NCBI GenBank assembly: GCA_963921195.1
Contig: OY992540.1
Coordinates: 78,171,337 to 78,235,336, forward strand
DNA: 64,000 nucleotides
Source of the DNA: Pegoplata infirma
Taxonomy: Eukaryota; Arthropoda; Insecta; Diptera; Anthomyiidae
Reading direction: 5' to 3'
In this document: positions 48,101-58,521 of the stretch, one piece after another
Position numbering within the stretch: position 1 is the first letter of the stretch
How the letters are laid out: every line of letters begins with the position of its first letter
Translations under genes and position numbers: made by a program
Notes under the pieces: model-generated
Told to the model about the DNA's origin: nothing
The model's input: the letters and a program-made list of their open reading frames with translations, nothing else
The model's database searches: none

Positions 48101-50345
48101 CCATAGCGCTCAGACTTAAAATAATCCAAAGCACCGTACCCTAGAAAGAAAACTTACAAGGAAGGTCTTTCACAGGGCACCCACCGATAGTCCTGAAACT
48201 TGCACATAGGAAAGGGGGACCAAAATAAGAGTTGGCTGGTTTTTTAAAGCTGCCCAATCTCACATTTAGAGGATCAAAGTGGAGCGGGAAAACGGGATTT
48301 TTTCGTTTTTTGATGATTTTTCAAATATCTTCAAAAGTAACTATATGAACATTTTATATAGGTCGAAAGGTTTTTTTGAGGCCTATCCAATGTTGTATCG
48401 GTTGTGTCCAAATTCGGCTTCGTTAAGTTCGTTATTGTCAAAAATATATAATCGTTGGGGTAGTTTATATGGAGATGTATATACGTACGATCGGAAAAAT
48501 AATATATAATAATCTCTATCAAAATTAATCTTACCCGTATTTTTTCGTTTGGCGAAATTAGTTCGGCTTTTATAGGTATTTTCCTGAAAGCCCTAAATTT
48601 TTTATAAGGTGGCAACCCTTTTTTAAATTTGAGATTGGGCAGCTAAAAAAAACAGGTAACTCTTAGTTTTTCCCACCCATTACCATATTCACGTTTCAGG
48701 ACAATCGGTGGGTGCCCTGTGAAAGACCTTCCTTGTTTATTAAGGATGTGAGAAAGTTTAAAGAGGGTAAAACGTGCTTGCTCAAAACCTCGCAGTTGCT
48801 TTCATGCATCGGGGACGCGACCTTACACAGTTAATTGCAATTGTTCTAACGGTCACAAATCTGGTGTTCAAACTTTTTCATCATATCAGGTTTTTGAAAA
48901 GATTAAGGTCAAAGTTAAAAAAAAAAAATACCGTTTTGACCATTTTTGGCAACTCATAGCCGGTAAACTCGATGTGATGGCGAAAAATAAAAATAATTAG
49001 ACATTAAAGCTTAAACTTTGTTCTTACTACGGATGTTGCACTCATTTGGTCAGTCGCCTTAACCCTAAGAGCACCAATTGTTTTTCAATGATGTATTATT
49101 CCAAATCGTATGAAAAAAAAAAATTTATGCGAATGGGAGGCCACCTTATACGTTTGAGAAATTTGAAATACAAAAAATCGCGTTTTCGGACATATTTGAC
49201 AACTCATAGCGGATAAACCCGATGTGCTGACGACTTAAAAATCAATCAAGGGTAAAGCTCAAATATTACTCTTTAAGATGTATAACTCATTTGAACAGCG
49301 GCTTTTATCGTTGGAGCACCAATTGTCTTTTAATAGGATATTTTTCCCAAAAACGTCATTGAAAGACAATTGGTGCCCAAAAGGTTAAGACTCCTGACCA
49401 ATTAATTAATGCATCTTAAAGACGCAGAACTCGACTTATTTTGAAGTCGCCATCACATCGGAGGTCGTGAGTCTTCTTAATTGGTTACAAAAACAAGGAT
49501 TGGTTCTGGACTTTACCAAGTTAAAGACGATCAGTTCCGTTACCTTGTATGTCCAACTCTGAACACCAGAGTTCCAACTAGGAATCCCAGGAATTTATAT
49601 ATATCACATCGGGTTTATCCGCTATGAGTTTCCAAAAATGCCCAAAACGGCGATTTTTTTTTAGCTTTGACCTCAATTTTCTCAAAAACCTGATGTAGTG
49701 GAAAAGTTTGGCGACCAAATTTTGGACCAGCAAAACTATTGTTATCAAGATTATAAGAACGCTTCTCAGTCACATTTTCAATGTTTAGTAGTGTTATTTT
49801 ACTTACTCTTCATCTCTAACATCTAAAACTGAACGATTTACTGATATAAAATCCGATAGTAAAGCATTAAAACCATTTTCCATGGATAATTTATTCTCCA
49901 ATTCCTTCAATGTCTCATTTTTTATATAAGCCTTTTCTCCTTGTTCTCCCAATCCAACACGGGACAGATCATTTGCCAATAACTCATAATCTTCCCAATC
50001 TTTTAGATCACCTTGCACTACGGGCAACTCAAAATATGTTTTATTAATTGCAATCTTTGGTTTTTGTTTTATACGATTTAAATCTGCAAATGTCCAGTTT
50101 TTAGGTATCGGAAAACGTTTTTCATGTGGTTGTGGTGGTTTTGGTGGTCTTGGTGTGACAACTTTAAATGCATTAACAAACGGTTCGGTAATCGGATCAC
50201 CATTACCATCTAAATTTTCTTCTTCGTTTGCAGTTTTAGATTTTTTAACATCCATTATTAACATTACCGTAATGGCGACCATTAAAACCGTTAAAGCATA
50301 GAATATTGGTTTATAAGATTTACGTTTTATCGAACGTTTCTTCAT
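38532..50345 (-). CDS. polypeptide N-acetylgalactosaminyltransferase (three coding exons)
   Basis: The enzyme starts mucin-type O-glycosylation by transferring GalNAc from UDP-GalNAc to Ser/Thr of proteins in the Golgi. The joined exons give 657 residues, typical for the family: a short basic cytoplasmic tail, a membrane anchor at about 14-31 (type II), a stem to about 175, a GT2 catalytic domain at about 190-440, and a ricin-B-like lectin domain at about 514-640. Splice joins are supported by GT-AG signals and by frame: exon 1 to 2 in phase 2 creates D180-C181, exon 2 to 3 in phase 0. Visible catalytic residues are the metal-binding DSH (285-287), His417 in VGHVF, and the WGAEQ loop at 389-393, where most relatives have Asn in place of Gln. 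The family is certain; the orthologue is not assigned. Fly genomes have a dozen or so such genes, including divergent ones. Confidence 0.93.
39195..39635 (-). other. intron 2 of the GalNAc-transferase
   Basis: 441 bases, donor GTGAGT, acceptor CTCTCTCCATTTCCAG, phase 0. A repeated TTTCCAACTTTCCATCATTA-like motif occurs in its middle. No transposon is recognised. Confidence 0.9.
39636..40407 (-). CDS. GalNAc-transferase exon 2 (catalytic domain)
   Basis: 772 bases encode residue 180 (last base) to 437. It includes [12 protein letters not shown], the nucleotide-binding IIVDDNSD (230-231 are the Asp pair), [12 protein letters not shown], the metal-binding FFDSH (285-287), [31 protein letters not shown] and the RVGHVFR metal ligand. 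All catalytic positions I can check are present, so the enzyme looks active. The donor is AAG|GTGAGT. Frames read further upstream of 40407 are intronic. Confidence 0.94.
40527..41105 (+). mobile_element. family D fragment followed by a single foldback arm
   Basis: 40527-40570 matches the ACAAGGAAGGTCTTTCA family D arm. From 40575 (ATGAGGCATTCCACACCAAA) the sequence matches one arm of the foldback at 53107-54104. It is a half element without its inverted partner. Confidence 0.7.
41110..41225 (+). repeat. stray unit of the Helitron 146-base repeat
   Basis: GCTTGAAATTTGGAATGAAT, then TTTGGGTAATTCCGATTCTA and GGGGGATTAAGGG follow the order and spacing of the 6488-7615 units. Confidence 0.65.
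41340..41880 (+). repeat. two direct copies of a roughly 170-base unit
   Basis: The first copy is at about 41340-41530, the second at about 41670-41880. Both carry CCACGCCCA, then a CGACGTTTTCTGATTCTCTG-like segment, then AAATGCAGGACTTTGAA and TTTGTTAAACAAAAACAC. Confidence 0.7.
41870..42600 (+). mobile_element. family A copy
   Basis: Runs from ACAAGTAGAAAAGTTAAATT through CGAATCTATGAATACCCTCC to a (GACG)n run (42443-42462), AAATCGATCGAGGATCATGA and the end GTATAAAAAT. It gives the uninterrupted sequence against which the insertion 24368-25340 can be placed. Confidence 0.75.
42600..43133 (+). mobile_element. two tandem family C repeats
   Basis: Two consecutive copies (about 42600-42905 and 42906-43133) of a unit with TTTTTCAGAGGTTGG, AGTTCTTCAA, GTTCGATATTGCTCATTTAC-like and a (GACG)n run. 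The second copy is cut at about 43133 and resumes at 47946-48045. Confidence 0.7.
43134..45178. mobile_element. 2-kb foldback element
   Basis: The left arm starts ATGGGGCATTCCAAGCCAAA; the right arm ends with the complement near 45170. Arms of about 900-1000 bases flank a centre near 44080-44290. Matched landmarks include ATTCGAGATGTGATCACAAT (43560) and its complement (44728), and the TTGCGTAATTT region. No coding domain. Confidence 0.85.
45178..47945. mobile_element. second foldback with an internal third arm copy
   Basis: The outer arms 45178-46310 and about 47370-47945 are inverted copies (ATTAGACCACCCAAAAA versus TTTGGGTGGTCTAAT; ACGACCCTCGTTAAAATTT and its complement). Between them, 46319 to about 47180 is another copy of the 43134 arm (TGGGGAATTCCAGGCCAAAT), in the same orientation as that left arm. 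Short frames in the arms are incidental. Confidence 0.8.
47946..48045 (+). mobile_element. family C right end
   Basis: ATACATACTTTATGGTGTCC through GTAGTTGGAGGGTATAAAAA completes the copy interrupted at 43133. Confidence 0.7.
48150..48740. mobile_element. family D palindromic MITE
   Basis: The left end ACAAGGAAGGTCTTTCACAG and the right end (its complement, ending near 48737) enclose paired GCCCAATCTCACATTTAGA / AAATTTGAGATTGGGC segments. Fragments of the same family are at 35684-35765 and 40527-40570. Confidence 0.75.
48850..49735. mobile_element. foldback repeat
   Basis: The left segment AGGTTTTTGAAAAGATTAAG...AACTCATAGCCGGTAAACTC is mirrored by ATCGGGTTTATCCGCTATGA...CTCAAAAACCTGATG near 49610-49700. 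Internal direct duplicates include AACTCATAGC at 48949 and 49200. A paired AAAAGACAATTGGTGC word lies in the centre. Confidence 0.65.
49807..50345 (-). CDS. GalNAc-transferase exon 1 (anchor and stem)
   Basis: It starts at ATG (50345-50343) in an A-rich context favourable in flies and encodes residues 1-179 plus two bases. Residues 1-13 are basic, 14-31 form a hydrophobic segment ([18 protein letters not shown]), and an acidic, proline-rich stem follows. The last part, [20 protein letters not shown], matches the family's conserved 'SD.I...R...D.R' segment just before the catalytic domain. It ends at a strong donor GTAAGT (complement at 49801-49806). A non-coding 5' exon further upstream cannot be excluded. 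Confidence 0.92.
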
Positions 50346-50690
50346 TTTTTTAATGAACTATTTATATTTTTATTGTATTTGAAGAGATGCTTCCTTTTTC
50401 TTAAACGTCGATTTTTAGACTGATTTTATTTTTTGTTAAAATTTTTTGTATGGAATTGTAACAGTGCCATCATCATTATATATTTCTCTATCTAGTTCTA
50501 AACAACTTGTAATTATTTTAAAAGCATTTTGTTGTGTTACTAAAATGTATAGTCTTATTTTTAAGTAATTGATAAGTGATTGTTGGTACTAAAAATTAAT
50601 GACGTATCAATTTTGTTGAAAAGTTGAGATAAGTTTTGATAAAATACGTTTGCTCTTTTTGGCTCATGAAGTTATTACTAGGCTAAAAAA
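50346..50690. other. upstream of the GalNAc-transferase start
   Basis: Probably holds the 5' UTR and promoter of the minus-strand gene. No core promoter motif at a convincing distance is recognisable. Confidence 0.4.
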
Positions 50691-51480
50691 AAGTAAAAAA
50701 ATTTTAATATTGCAAAAAATTTAAAAAAATTTACGTGGAAAAAAATTTTTGGTGAAGAAAAAGAAATTACCAAAAAAAAATTTGTGTAACAAAATATGTT
50801 TGTACATGCTTAAACACAATTCGACATCCAATTCCGTTCATCAGAGGTTAATCAAAAGAATTTTGTACTTTTAGGTTATGTGGAATGTACCAAAAAATAT
50901 TCTAGGTTTTTCCACATTTTCGTTCATAACTTTTGAACAGCTCAACCGATATTGCTAAAATACAATACAAAATTTCTAATTGTAAGAACAAATAGAAGTC
51001 AATATGCTTAAATCTCAGTCTCATATCTGTTTAAAACTTTGGCCGTGATCGCCATTTCAACAGGCGGAGGGAGGGACATCGCTAAAATGTCTTAAAATTT
51101 ATTACTGATTAATAATATATCCTTATGGGGTCCTAGACCGATATTTCGTTGAGTTACAAACGGAATGACCTTTTACCACTAACAATGAGTGGAGAGTATA
51201 AAAAAATTAAATTTAGTAGAAACCAGTAAAAAAGTTAAGTTCGGCCACAATGTCACAAAGTTTATTTAAAAAAAAAATTCAGCGGAAAATTTTATTTTGC
51301 GAAAAAAAATCCGCGAGAATTTTTTTTGAAAAAAAAATATGTCTGTACTTGTTTAAATACCATTCCGTATACAATTTTGTTCACATTTGTCAACAAAATG
51401 CATTTTGTATTTTAAGGTCATGTGGAATGTAGCAAAATTGTTGAGGTATTCTTACATTTTCGTTTATAACTTTTGACACT
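50690..51480 (+). mobile_element. two family A fragments in tandem
   Basis: 50690-51212 ends with AGTGGAGAGTATAAAAAAA. From about 51225 a second copy begins (AGTAAAAAAGTTAAGTTCGG) and stops near 51480. Shared landmarks are TACCATTCCGTATACAATTT and CATTTTCGTTCATAACTTTT. Confidence 0.65.
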
Positions 51481-51589
51481 TTTCAGTTTTAGATCCCTTA
51501 AAAGGTAAATGTTTATAACTCCCAAACTATTGGACATTTTTTCTTCAAATTTATTTTATTTAAAGATTTCTGTTGATATAAAAATTTTG

Positions 51590-51710
51590 GAATCTTTTCT
51601 TTCCGAATTACAATTGATCCATTTTGAATTACAATTGATATTTTTCGAATAACAATTGATCTTTTTCGAATTTCAATTGGGATCATCGAATTCCAATTTA
51701 TCATTTTTTA
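51590..51710. repeat. ATTTTCGAATTACAATTGAT minisatellite
   Basis: About five degenerate units of TTTCGAATNNCAATTGAT; similar to 19765-19860. Confidence 0.65.
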
Positions 51711-51711
51711 C

Positions 51712-53106
51712 CCTCCACTCTAGTGATAGAGGGTATATATAAGTTTGTCATTCCGTTTGTAACACCTCGAAATATTGGTCTAGGATCATATACACAGAAA
51801 AAAATAACAAAAATATTAACAGTAAATTTTTAATACTATTGAGTAAAAACTTAATCAATTTTGCACCAGTAAACAATTTAATAGTATTGAGCAAATTTTT
51901 AATATAAATTTATTAAATGTTTGAAAAAAAATTTGAGTAAATTTTTAATTGACACAATTAAAAATTTACTCAAAATTTATCTATTTTTTTTTTTTTTGAA
52001 AGTTCAAAAATTTTTTAAATTTTTCTACACAAAAAAAAAACTTGTTTTTTTAAACTTTACCAAACATATTTATGTCTCAAAAACATAGGAACATTTTAAA
52101 AAGCCGTATACAAACTTTCATATACATACACAAAAAACTATAAACTAAACAAGAATTCAAAAAATTTTTAGATTTAAAAAAAAATAAAATAACTATTAAA
52201 TTTTTATTAAATTAGTTACTTAAATTGTTTTTAAAATTTTTAAGTAAATTTTTAATTGCATCAATTAAAAAATTACTCAATTTTTGTTTTTAAATTTAAA
52301 CAAGTGATTACTCAAATTTGTTTCCTTCATATTTTTTTCTGTGTTAAGTATATATATTTATAATCCTCGATCGATTTTAAGACGATCTAGCGATGTCCGT
52401 CCGTCTGTCTGTCTGTTGAAAACACGCTAACTTTTGAAAGGCTTTACGGAGGCTCCTGAAGTTTGGCATATATGAATTTTTTCACAAATTTTTTTTTGAG
52501 CGTAAAATTTTTTTCGAGTGTAATTTTTTTTTAGTGTAAAAATATTTCTGAGTGACAAACATACTCTGTAAAGTATTTTTGTGGCTTATCATTGTTTTTA
52601 AATATTGTTTTTTTAAAAACTCGGGTTTTTCAACACGTGAATTTTAGGTGAAAACAATCTGAAATTAAGGGTTTTACTTATAACTTTTGAACCACTGAAC
52701 CGATTTGGCTGAGATTTGAAACGAACTGGAACAGAGGAACGATAAATATATATGCCAAGCTTCAGCATCCTCAGAATTGTGTTTCGAAAGTTAGCGTGTT
52801 TTTTATCTCATAAATTCACGAAAAACCCTTGCCGAAATTCAGTCTTTTGCTCGTAACTTCTGAACTAATATACCGATTTTGCTGGATTGCAACACCAATC
52901 TGACCAGGTAAATAACTAACATATATGCCAAATTTCAGGAGCCTACGTAAAGTCGTTCAAAAGTTAGCGTGTTTTCAACATATAGACAGACGGACGGACG
53001 GACATCGCTAGATCGTCTTAAAATCGATCGAGGATCATGAATATATATATACTTTATGGGGTCTTAGACCAATATTTCAAGGTGTTACAAACGGAATGAC
53101 AAACTT
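51712..53106 (+). mobile_element. family A copies with a nested CACAG element
   Basis: A family A start (TACCCTCCACTCTAGTGATA) is interrupted by 51793-52343 and continues at 52344 with AGTATATATATTTATAATCC. From about 52480 a further copy runs on to ACAAACTTATAT at 53106. Confidence 0.65.
51793..52343. mobile_element. CACAG-ended MITE
   Basis: It starts CACAGAAAAAAATAAC and ends ATATTTTTTTCTGTG. Both halves repeat TTTTTAATTGACACAATTAA-like words. TA lies on the left; the right flank is TTA, so the duplication is uncertain. Confidence 0.65.
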
Positions 53107-54104
53107 ATATATGAGGCATTCCACACCAAATGTCCAGCGAAAAAAAACACGTGTACCGTAAACTTCTGAATAGCTTATATGGATAGCCCTATATGGAACT
53201 TAGAAAACTGCGTTTATGGTTTCTCAATATTTCAAAAACTGGGCTTAGAAGGCGTGGTCAAATATTGGAAAAATGGTCAAATTTGTGGCGAGTTGCCTTG
53301 ATTAAATATTTATCACATTAAAACGGAATGCACCACAATCTTAAAAATTTGCATTCTTATATAGTTTTGTATGGGCTATCGACTAAAATTTTTTTTTGGA
53401 AAATTTTCAGAACCCGTACTGAAATTTTTTATTTTTTAAAAAATTCAATTTATCAAAAATCAGGCCATTTTTTTTATTTTATTTTAATTTTTATAAGTTT
53501 AGATATTTGTCCATCCACACAAAAAAATTCAGAAACACGTTCTTCGTTTTTTGAAGAAAATCGCATTTTCTTGTGTTAATGTTGCGAATGAGTATTATTA
53601 ATTTCATAAATAATTCTCATACGCTTTGTTGAAATCGCAGAATTGTTATGAAATTTTAAATTCAAATGCGATTTTCTCGAAAAAAGGGAAGAACGTGTTT
53701 CTGAATTTCTTTGTGTGGATGGACAAACATCTAAACTTAAAAAAAAGTGGCCTGATTTTTGATAAATTGACTTTTTTAAAAAATGGAAAATTTCAGAACG
53801 GGTTCTGAAAATTTTCCAAAGAAAAAATTTTTATTCGATAGCCCATACGAAACTATATAAGAATGAAAATATTTGAGATTGTGGTGCATTAAGTTTTAAT
53901 GTGATAAATATTTAATTAAGGCAACTCGCCACAAATTTGACCATTTTTCCAATATTTGCCACGCCTCCTAAGCCCAGTTTTTGAAAAATTGAAACCCAAA
54001 AACGCAATTTTATAAGTTCCATATAGGGCTATCCAAACTAGCTATTCAGAAATTTACGGGACACATGTCTCTCTGTAGCGGTACATTTGGTGTGGAATGC
54101 CTTA
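53107..54104. mobile_element. 1-kb foldback element (TATGAGGCATTCC ends)
   Basis: Arms of about 490 bases: ATGAGGCATTCCACACCAAA at the left and its complement at 54078-54100. Mirrored landmarks include GGCTTAGAAGGCGTGGTCAA / CACGCCTCCTAAGCC and the AATTTGTGGCGAGTTGCC pair. The centre is near 53600. A single arm of the same family is at 40575-41105. Confidence 0.85.
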
Positions 54105-55135
54105 TATGTTGGGCATTTACCTGGTCGGGTTGGTATTACATTCCAGCGAAATCGGTTTAGTAGCTCAAAAGTTATTTGCAAAAGACTGAATTTCGACAAG
54201 GGTTTTCCGTGAATTTACGAGATAAAAAACACGCTAACTTTCGAAAGATAATTCTGAGGTTGCTGAAGCTAAGCCACTGTTGCCAACTATTTTTAACCAA
54301 AAACCTCTAAATTTCACTAAAAAAGCGCTAGAAACCGCCAAAAATAAATTTAGCGAGGAAAATTTAAAATTCTCCCGCTAAATTATGAAAAAAAGCGCTG
54401 AAAACAGGAAAACTTGGCATTTTTGATTGAAAAAAAGAAGAAAAATTTAAAAAAACCTCCAAATAATGTTTCTACGAAAATTGACTTTGCGTTTTTGATT
54501 GAAAAAGAAGAAAAATTGGAAAAAAAAACTCAAAATTTTTCCCACTAAATCCAAACAAAAAGCACTAGATTTTCCCGCTAAAGCACCGTTCCCGCTAAAA
54601 CTACTTTTCCCCCGCTAAATCCAAACAAAAAGCTCTAGATTTAGCGGGAAAACCTCCAACTTGCCAACAGTTAGCTTAGCAGTGAGCTAACTGTTGCGTG
54701 AGCTTAGCATGTATATTTCTCGTTCCCCTGGCTTGATTCGTGTTGAACTTCAGCCCCATCGGTCCAGTGGTTCAAAAGTTATTGGCAAAACCTTGAATTT
54801 CAGATTAGTTCCACCTTAAATTCACTTGTTGAAAACCTGTTAAAAATGTTTTAAAAACATTGGTAAGTCACAAAAATATTTTTCAACGAATTTTTGTCAC
54901 TCAAAAATATTTTTACACTAAAAAAAATTCACTCCAAAAAAATTTTACACTCAAAAAAAAAATTTTTGTAAATTATTTTTTTTTTTTTTAAATACTAAAA
55001 AAAGTTGTTTTACACAACATAAAATATTTCTAATCAAAAATGTTATTTATTTCACGTTAGGAAATTTACTTAAAAAAGGCATTGTGGAGGGTATTTATCG
55101 ATTCGGCCACGTCGAATTGAACTTTTCTACTTGTT
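54105..55135 (-). mobile_element. family A copy interrupted by a hAT-like element
   Basis: Family A in the opposite orientation to 51712-53106: GGGCATTTACCTGGTCGGGT, GAATTTCGACAAGGGTTTTC, then after the insertion GCATGTATATTTCTCGTTCC, ending GTGGAGGGTATTTATCGATT and a GGCCACGTCGAATTGAAC tail. Confidence 0.7.
54275..54684. mobile_element. hAT-like element (CACTGTTGCCAAC end)
   Basis: The left end CACTGTTGCCAACTA is hAT-like. The right end reads GCCAACAGTTAGCTTAGCAGTG. The flanks agctaagc and agctaact match 7 of 8. CTAAATTTAGCG/TTCCCGCTAAA words fill both halves. Less certain than the other hAT calls because the right end is untidy. Confidence 0.55.
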
Positions 55136-55330
55136 TCAAATGAAATGGGTCATTTTAGTCCCATCCAAGATACAAAACCGTGTTGCGCAGTGTATTACAA
55201 ACCTCATCCTATATCGTTACTAAAATTAAACATTCTAACACACTTGAAAAAAAAATCCTTATAATTCCCCCTGCCATAAAACCACAATCATTAAAATTCC
55301 ATTATTTTTTTTTGTTTTGTTTCTTTGCAG

Positions 55331-56577
55331 CTTTTAAGCTCGTTGGCAACTGATTTGGATATTATGCTAAATGACCTAAGGTCATCGCCAAGTTCACGTT
55401 TGAGTTCAAACTCACACCATTTACATTCACGTTCAACATCCAGCTATACCCCATTTTCATTGAATATTGGCAACAGCAGCACATCGTCAGCCACAACAAC
55501 AACACCAACATCAGCAACAAATCCAAACAACAACTATTTGCAAAGTGCAATACGTAATAGTAATTATCAAGGGAATACAGAATATAAAACTAATAGAGAT
55601 GACTATAATAGCAGTTGTAGCAACAACAGCAACAATTACAATCGAACAAATCAATTGCAACAATTGACACAGACAAAGCAGCAACAACAGCAGCCATCAC
55701 AGCACCAGCTATATAAAGATAATCAAACATCAACGTCTGGATCAGCTTCATTGTTAGCGACAGTAAAACAAGAACAACTTAATCAATCTTTAAGTGCAAA
55801 TTGTAATCAACAATTACAACAACAATATCAGCAACAATTCAATCAAGCTAAAATAGACAATTGCCAACAACAGCAACAACATCGTTATAGTGATAGTAAC
55901 AACAATAATAATTTTAATGGAAGTGGTAGCAGTAGTGGCAGAAATAGTGGTGGTGGCACTTCTTTTACTACCGGAAGCTGTGCCAATAGCACGGATATTT
56001 CAAATGCAACTAAAAGCTCCACCTCATCACCATCATTCCAGGGATTTTCAACAGATGTTACTCGTATCTCAAAACTACCATTGTATACGTATCAGCATAA
56101 ACAATTGCAACAACCGCAAACGTTGCATGTTAAGTTACTGCAACAACAACAGGCCACAAAAGCAATAGCCTCACAAATAACAACACTGTCTGCTGGTGGT
56201 GCTGCTGCGGCATCCACTAATGCAAAACAAAAACAAAATGTGGTCAATAGACACACTTCAAAGATGAGTGATGGGACCACCACCAGCAGCAGCAAGAACA
56301 ACAATTGTAGTGGTGTTGGTACTACATCCACATCGATAACTTCTACTAAAACAACCACAACAAATCCATTATCAAAAACTTCATCGTCTCTAGATTTTAG
56401 AATAAAATCAATAACATCAACAACTGGAAAATCTACTCATATTTGTAATATCAATTCATCATCATCAACAGCAGCATCCTCAACATCCACCTCTGGCACT
56501 GACCGTAGTACCAGTAGTTGGTTGCAATCAACTTCAGCCTCAGCAACAACATCATCGTCATCATCAAGTTATCTCAG
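55331..56577 (+). CDS. internal exon of a Q/S/T/N-rich protein
   Basis: The exon is bounded by a strong acceptor (pyrimidine tract then TTTCTTTGCAG, ending 55330) and a donor CAG|GTGAGT (56578). It is 1247 bases with one open frame starting LLSSLATDLDIMLNDLRSSP. The first 16 residues look folded; LDIMLNDL fits the LDxLLxxL pattern of LD motifs with one conservative change. The rest is low complexity: Ser/Thr-rich, Asn-rich and polyglutamine tracts, with a few ordered-looking stretches such as ISKLPLYTYQHKQLQQPQTL. No enzyme or DNA-binding domain is seen. Such Q-rich exons are common in fly regulatory and signalling proteins. The gene cannot be named, and no start or stop exon was found in the window. 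Frames in other phases are shadows. Confidence 0.8.
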
Positions 56578-57050
56578 GTGAGTGAAGTAGCACAGAAATA
56601 TATTTCAAATCTATATTTTGTCATCATCATCTTTGTGTACTCTGGTGGCATGTTCAATTTTAGATTTTTTTTAATACCTGCCTTGATTTCATACGTTTCA
56701 AATGCAATCAATGAATGTTTGCAACAACATTAAATAGATTTTGTTGCATTGATGTTAACGAGTAATTGGGTTAATTTCATGCGCATCATTTCTTGGCACT
56801 TTTATCAATAATTACATGATGATGTTATTCTACTGATTTCTACTTATTTTTGCTTTGAGGTGTAGACTTTTGAAAAATAGAAAATAGTCATTAAAGTGCC
56901 GTATAATGTATAATTTGCAGGATATGAGATTTTTATGACAGCAACACCCGTTTTGTTGGAACAGAAAAAAACTGAATTTAAATGGGTGGTAAAAATCAAG
57001 TTTGAAACGAAGTGGTGTTGGAATTAATGATTGTCTTTAATATTTTAAAG
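56578..57050 (+). other. intron following the Q-rich exon, no gene seen
   Basis: Begins with GTGAGTGAAGTAG. It is AT-rich, apparently low-copy, with no further exon recognised. Confidence 0.5.
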
Positions 57051-57523
57051 AACCTTTCAACACTTTGAGGACCATACATTTTCTACCCCAGCCATTTTAT
57101 TATAATTTTTTTGATCTGTGACCTCTTAATTGGTTAGACTAGAGGTGGCGGAGTAAAAGACTCCTTGGTCCATATCGAAACCACAATAAATACTCAGCGA
57201 CGCTGATAGAACGCGTTAGTCCTTATCGCGAACTGTAATATTTGTCTAGGCCGAAACGGTTTCGAAGCTCTCAAAGGCATGTCTGGAATGGATGGAACTT
57301 TAGTTCCATCTGGTAAGTGTGAGTTAATAGTTGGTTTTCCTCAGATTTTGCATGATCAACATCTTTTACTGATGCTACTTGTTGTTAGCTCCCTTCACTT
57401 TCTATTAGCCATTATCTGAAATGTTGAATTGATATGTACCGAAATATCATTGTCATTAGCACCTTGCTTCGCGAGCTCGTACTTCACTCGTTCCCCTCCT
57501 AATAGCTCAAACAAAGTTGGACG

Positions 57524-57935
57524 TAGAGTTGTGTCGTTCACGAACGAACTAGTTCAATTGAACTATACACTTAACTGAGCGGTTTATCTAGTTCGTTCAT
57601 TTCCGCTCTTTTAGGTCTTTTCGTTCGGTCGTTTAATTTTTTTTTTAATTTTGTCATTAGGCGTTAGTTTTCTCTTCTCTTTTGGCGCGCTTTCTCAGCA
57701 TTTATATTATTTTTACAAAAATTGTATATGTTTTTTTTTAATTCATGTTTTTATTCAACATTTTTGTATTTTTTAAACGAAAGCCAAAACAACAGACATG
57801 ATCAAAATGATTCGTTCACGAACTGTTGAACGAAGACCACAAAAGAGCGATTGAACTAGATGAACGCACTAGGTCTTTTATCTGAAATGAACGAAAATGA
57901 GCGCTCACTCAATTGAACGATTAAGCACAAGTCTA
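57524..57935. mobile_element. hAT-type element with GTTC/GAAC words
   Basis: The ends TAGAGTTGTG and CACAAGTCTA are flanked by gttggacg (57516-57523) and gttggacc (57936-57943), 7 of 8 identical. CGTTCACGAACGAAC, TTCGTTCATTT and TTGAACGA words repeat in both halves. No transposase. Confidence 0.8.
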
Positions 57936-58014
57936 GTTGGACCCCTAACCAGAAGTTGGATTCACTTTAAGGCTTAGAGGATGTTACAGTTTTGCTGTTG
58001 TGCAAAAGTGGGTC

Positions 58015-58035
58015 GGGGGGGGGGGAGAGGGGGGG
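58015..58035 (+). other. G-tract (G11-AGA-G7)
   Basis: Eleven G, then AGA, then seven G, preceded by GGG at 58010-58012. Exceptional in this AT-rich window and able in principle to form a G-quadruplex. Confidence 0.7.
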
Positions 58036-58521
58036 AATAGATCTGTTGTCGTATTGATTGAGGTTACTCTTCACAAAAAAATAGTACGTGGAATGTGCGT
58101 TCAACAATGTCAAAATATCATCATTGTGGAATCTTGTAATAAATAAGATCCTCGAGTCACTCAACGGTTATCAAGGTGGTTGCTTACGCTGGAGACGTTG
58201 TGCTCGTAATCAAAGGTAAGTTTTTACCAACGATTAGTGAAATCGTGGAATTAGCTTTTAAGATACTCTTGACTTGGGCAAAGGACAACGGTTCACAAAA
58301 AGGACTAAGAAAGATATGTTTGCTCTTCCCAAATTAGATGAATTATCCTAGAACTATCTAATGAGGCGAAATACCTGGGTGTAATCTTTGAATCAATGTT
58401 TTTTTGGAAAAGGAATACAGAGGAATGGATAAAAAAAGTCGTTATGTGCTTTTTACACTTGAAGGAGAAATATTGGCAGAAGGTGGGGTCTAAAACTGTA
58501 CATTATCCACTGGATGTGTGG

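Larger units (their letters stand above)
40408..49806 (-). other. intron 1 of the GalNAc-transferase, 9.4 kb, repeat-filled
   Basis: Donor GTAAGT and acceptor TTCTTGTCAACAG. The interior is almost wholly repeats: foldback arms, family A and C copies, a stray Helitron unit and compound palindromes. No coding exon between exons 1 and 2 is needed, because the join is in frame and family homology is continuous. Confidence 0.9.
57055..58080. other. remnant of the 45-kb foldback arm plus mixed DNA
   Basis: 57060-57130 (GACCATACATTTTCT, TTTGATCTGTGACCT) and 57936-57952 (TTGGACCCCTAACC) match 45485-45590, so an old arm copy was split by later insertions including 57524-57935. No gene. Confidence 0.5.

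Noticed and set aside
48331..48615. 94-codon frame in intron 1
   Set aside because: It lies within the family D palindromic MITE and has no homologue-like features.
50359..50366. TATAAATA as TATA box of the GalNAc-transferase
   Set aside because: It lies only about 14 bases before the ATG, so transcription would start within the coding region.
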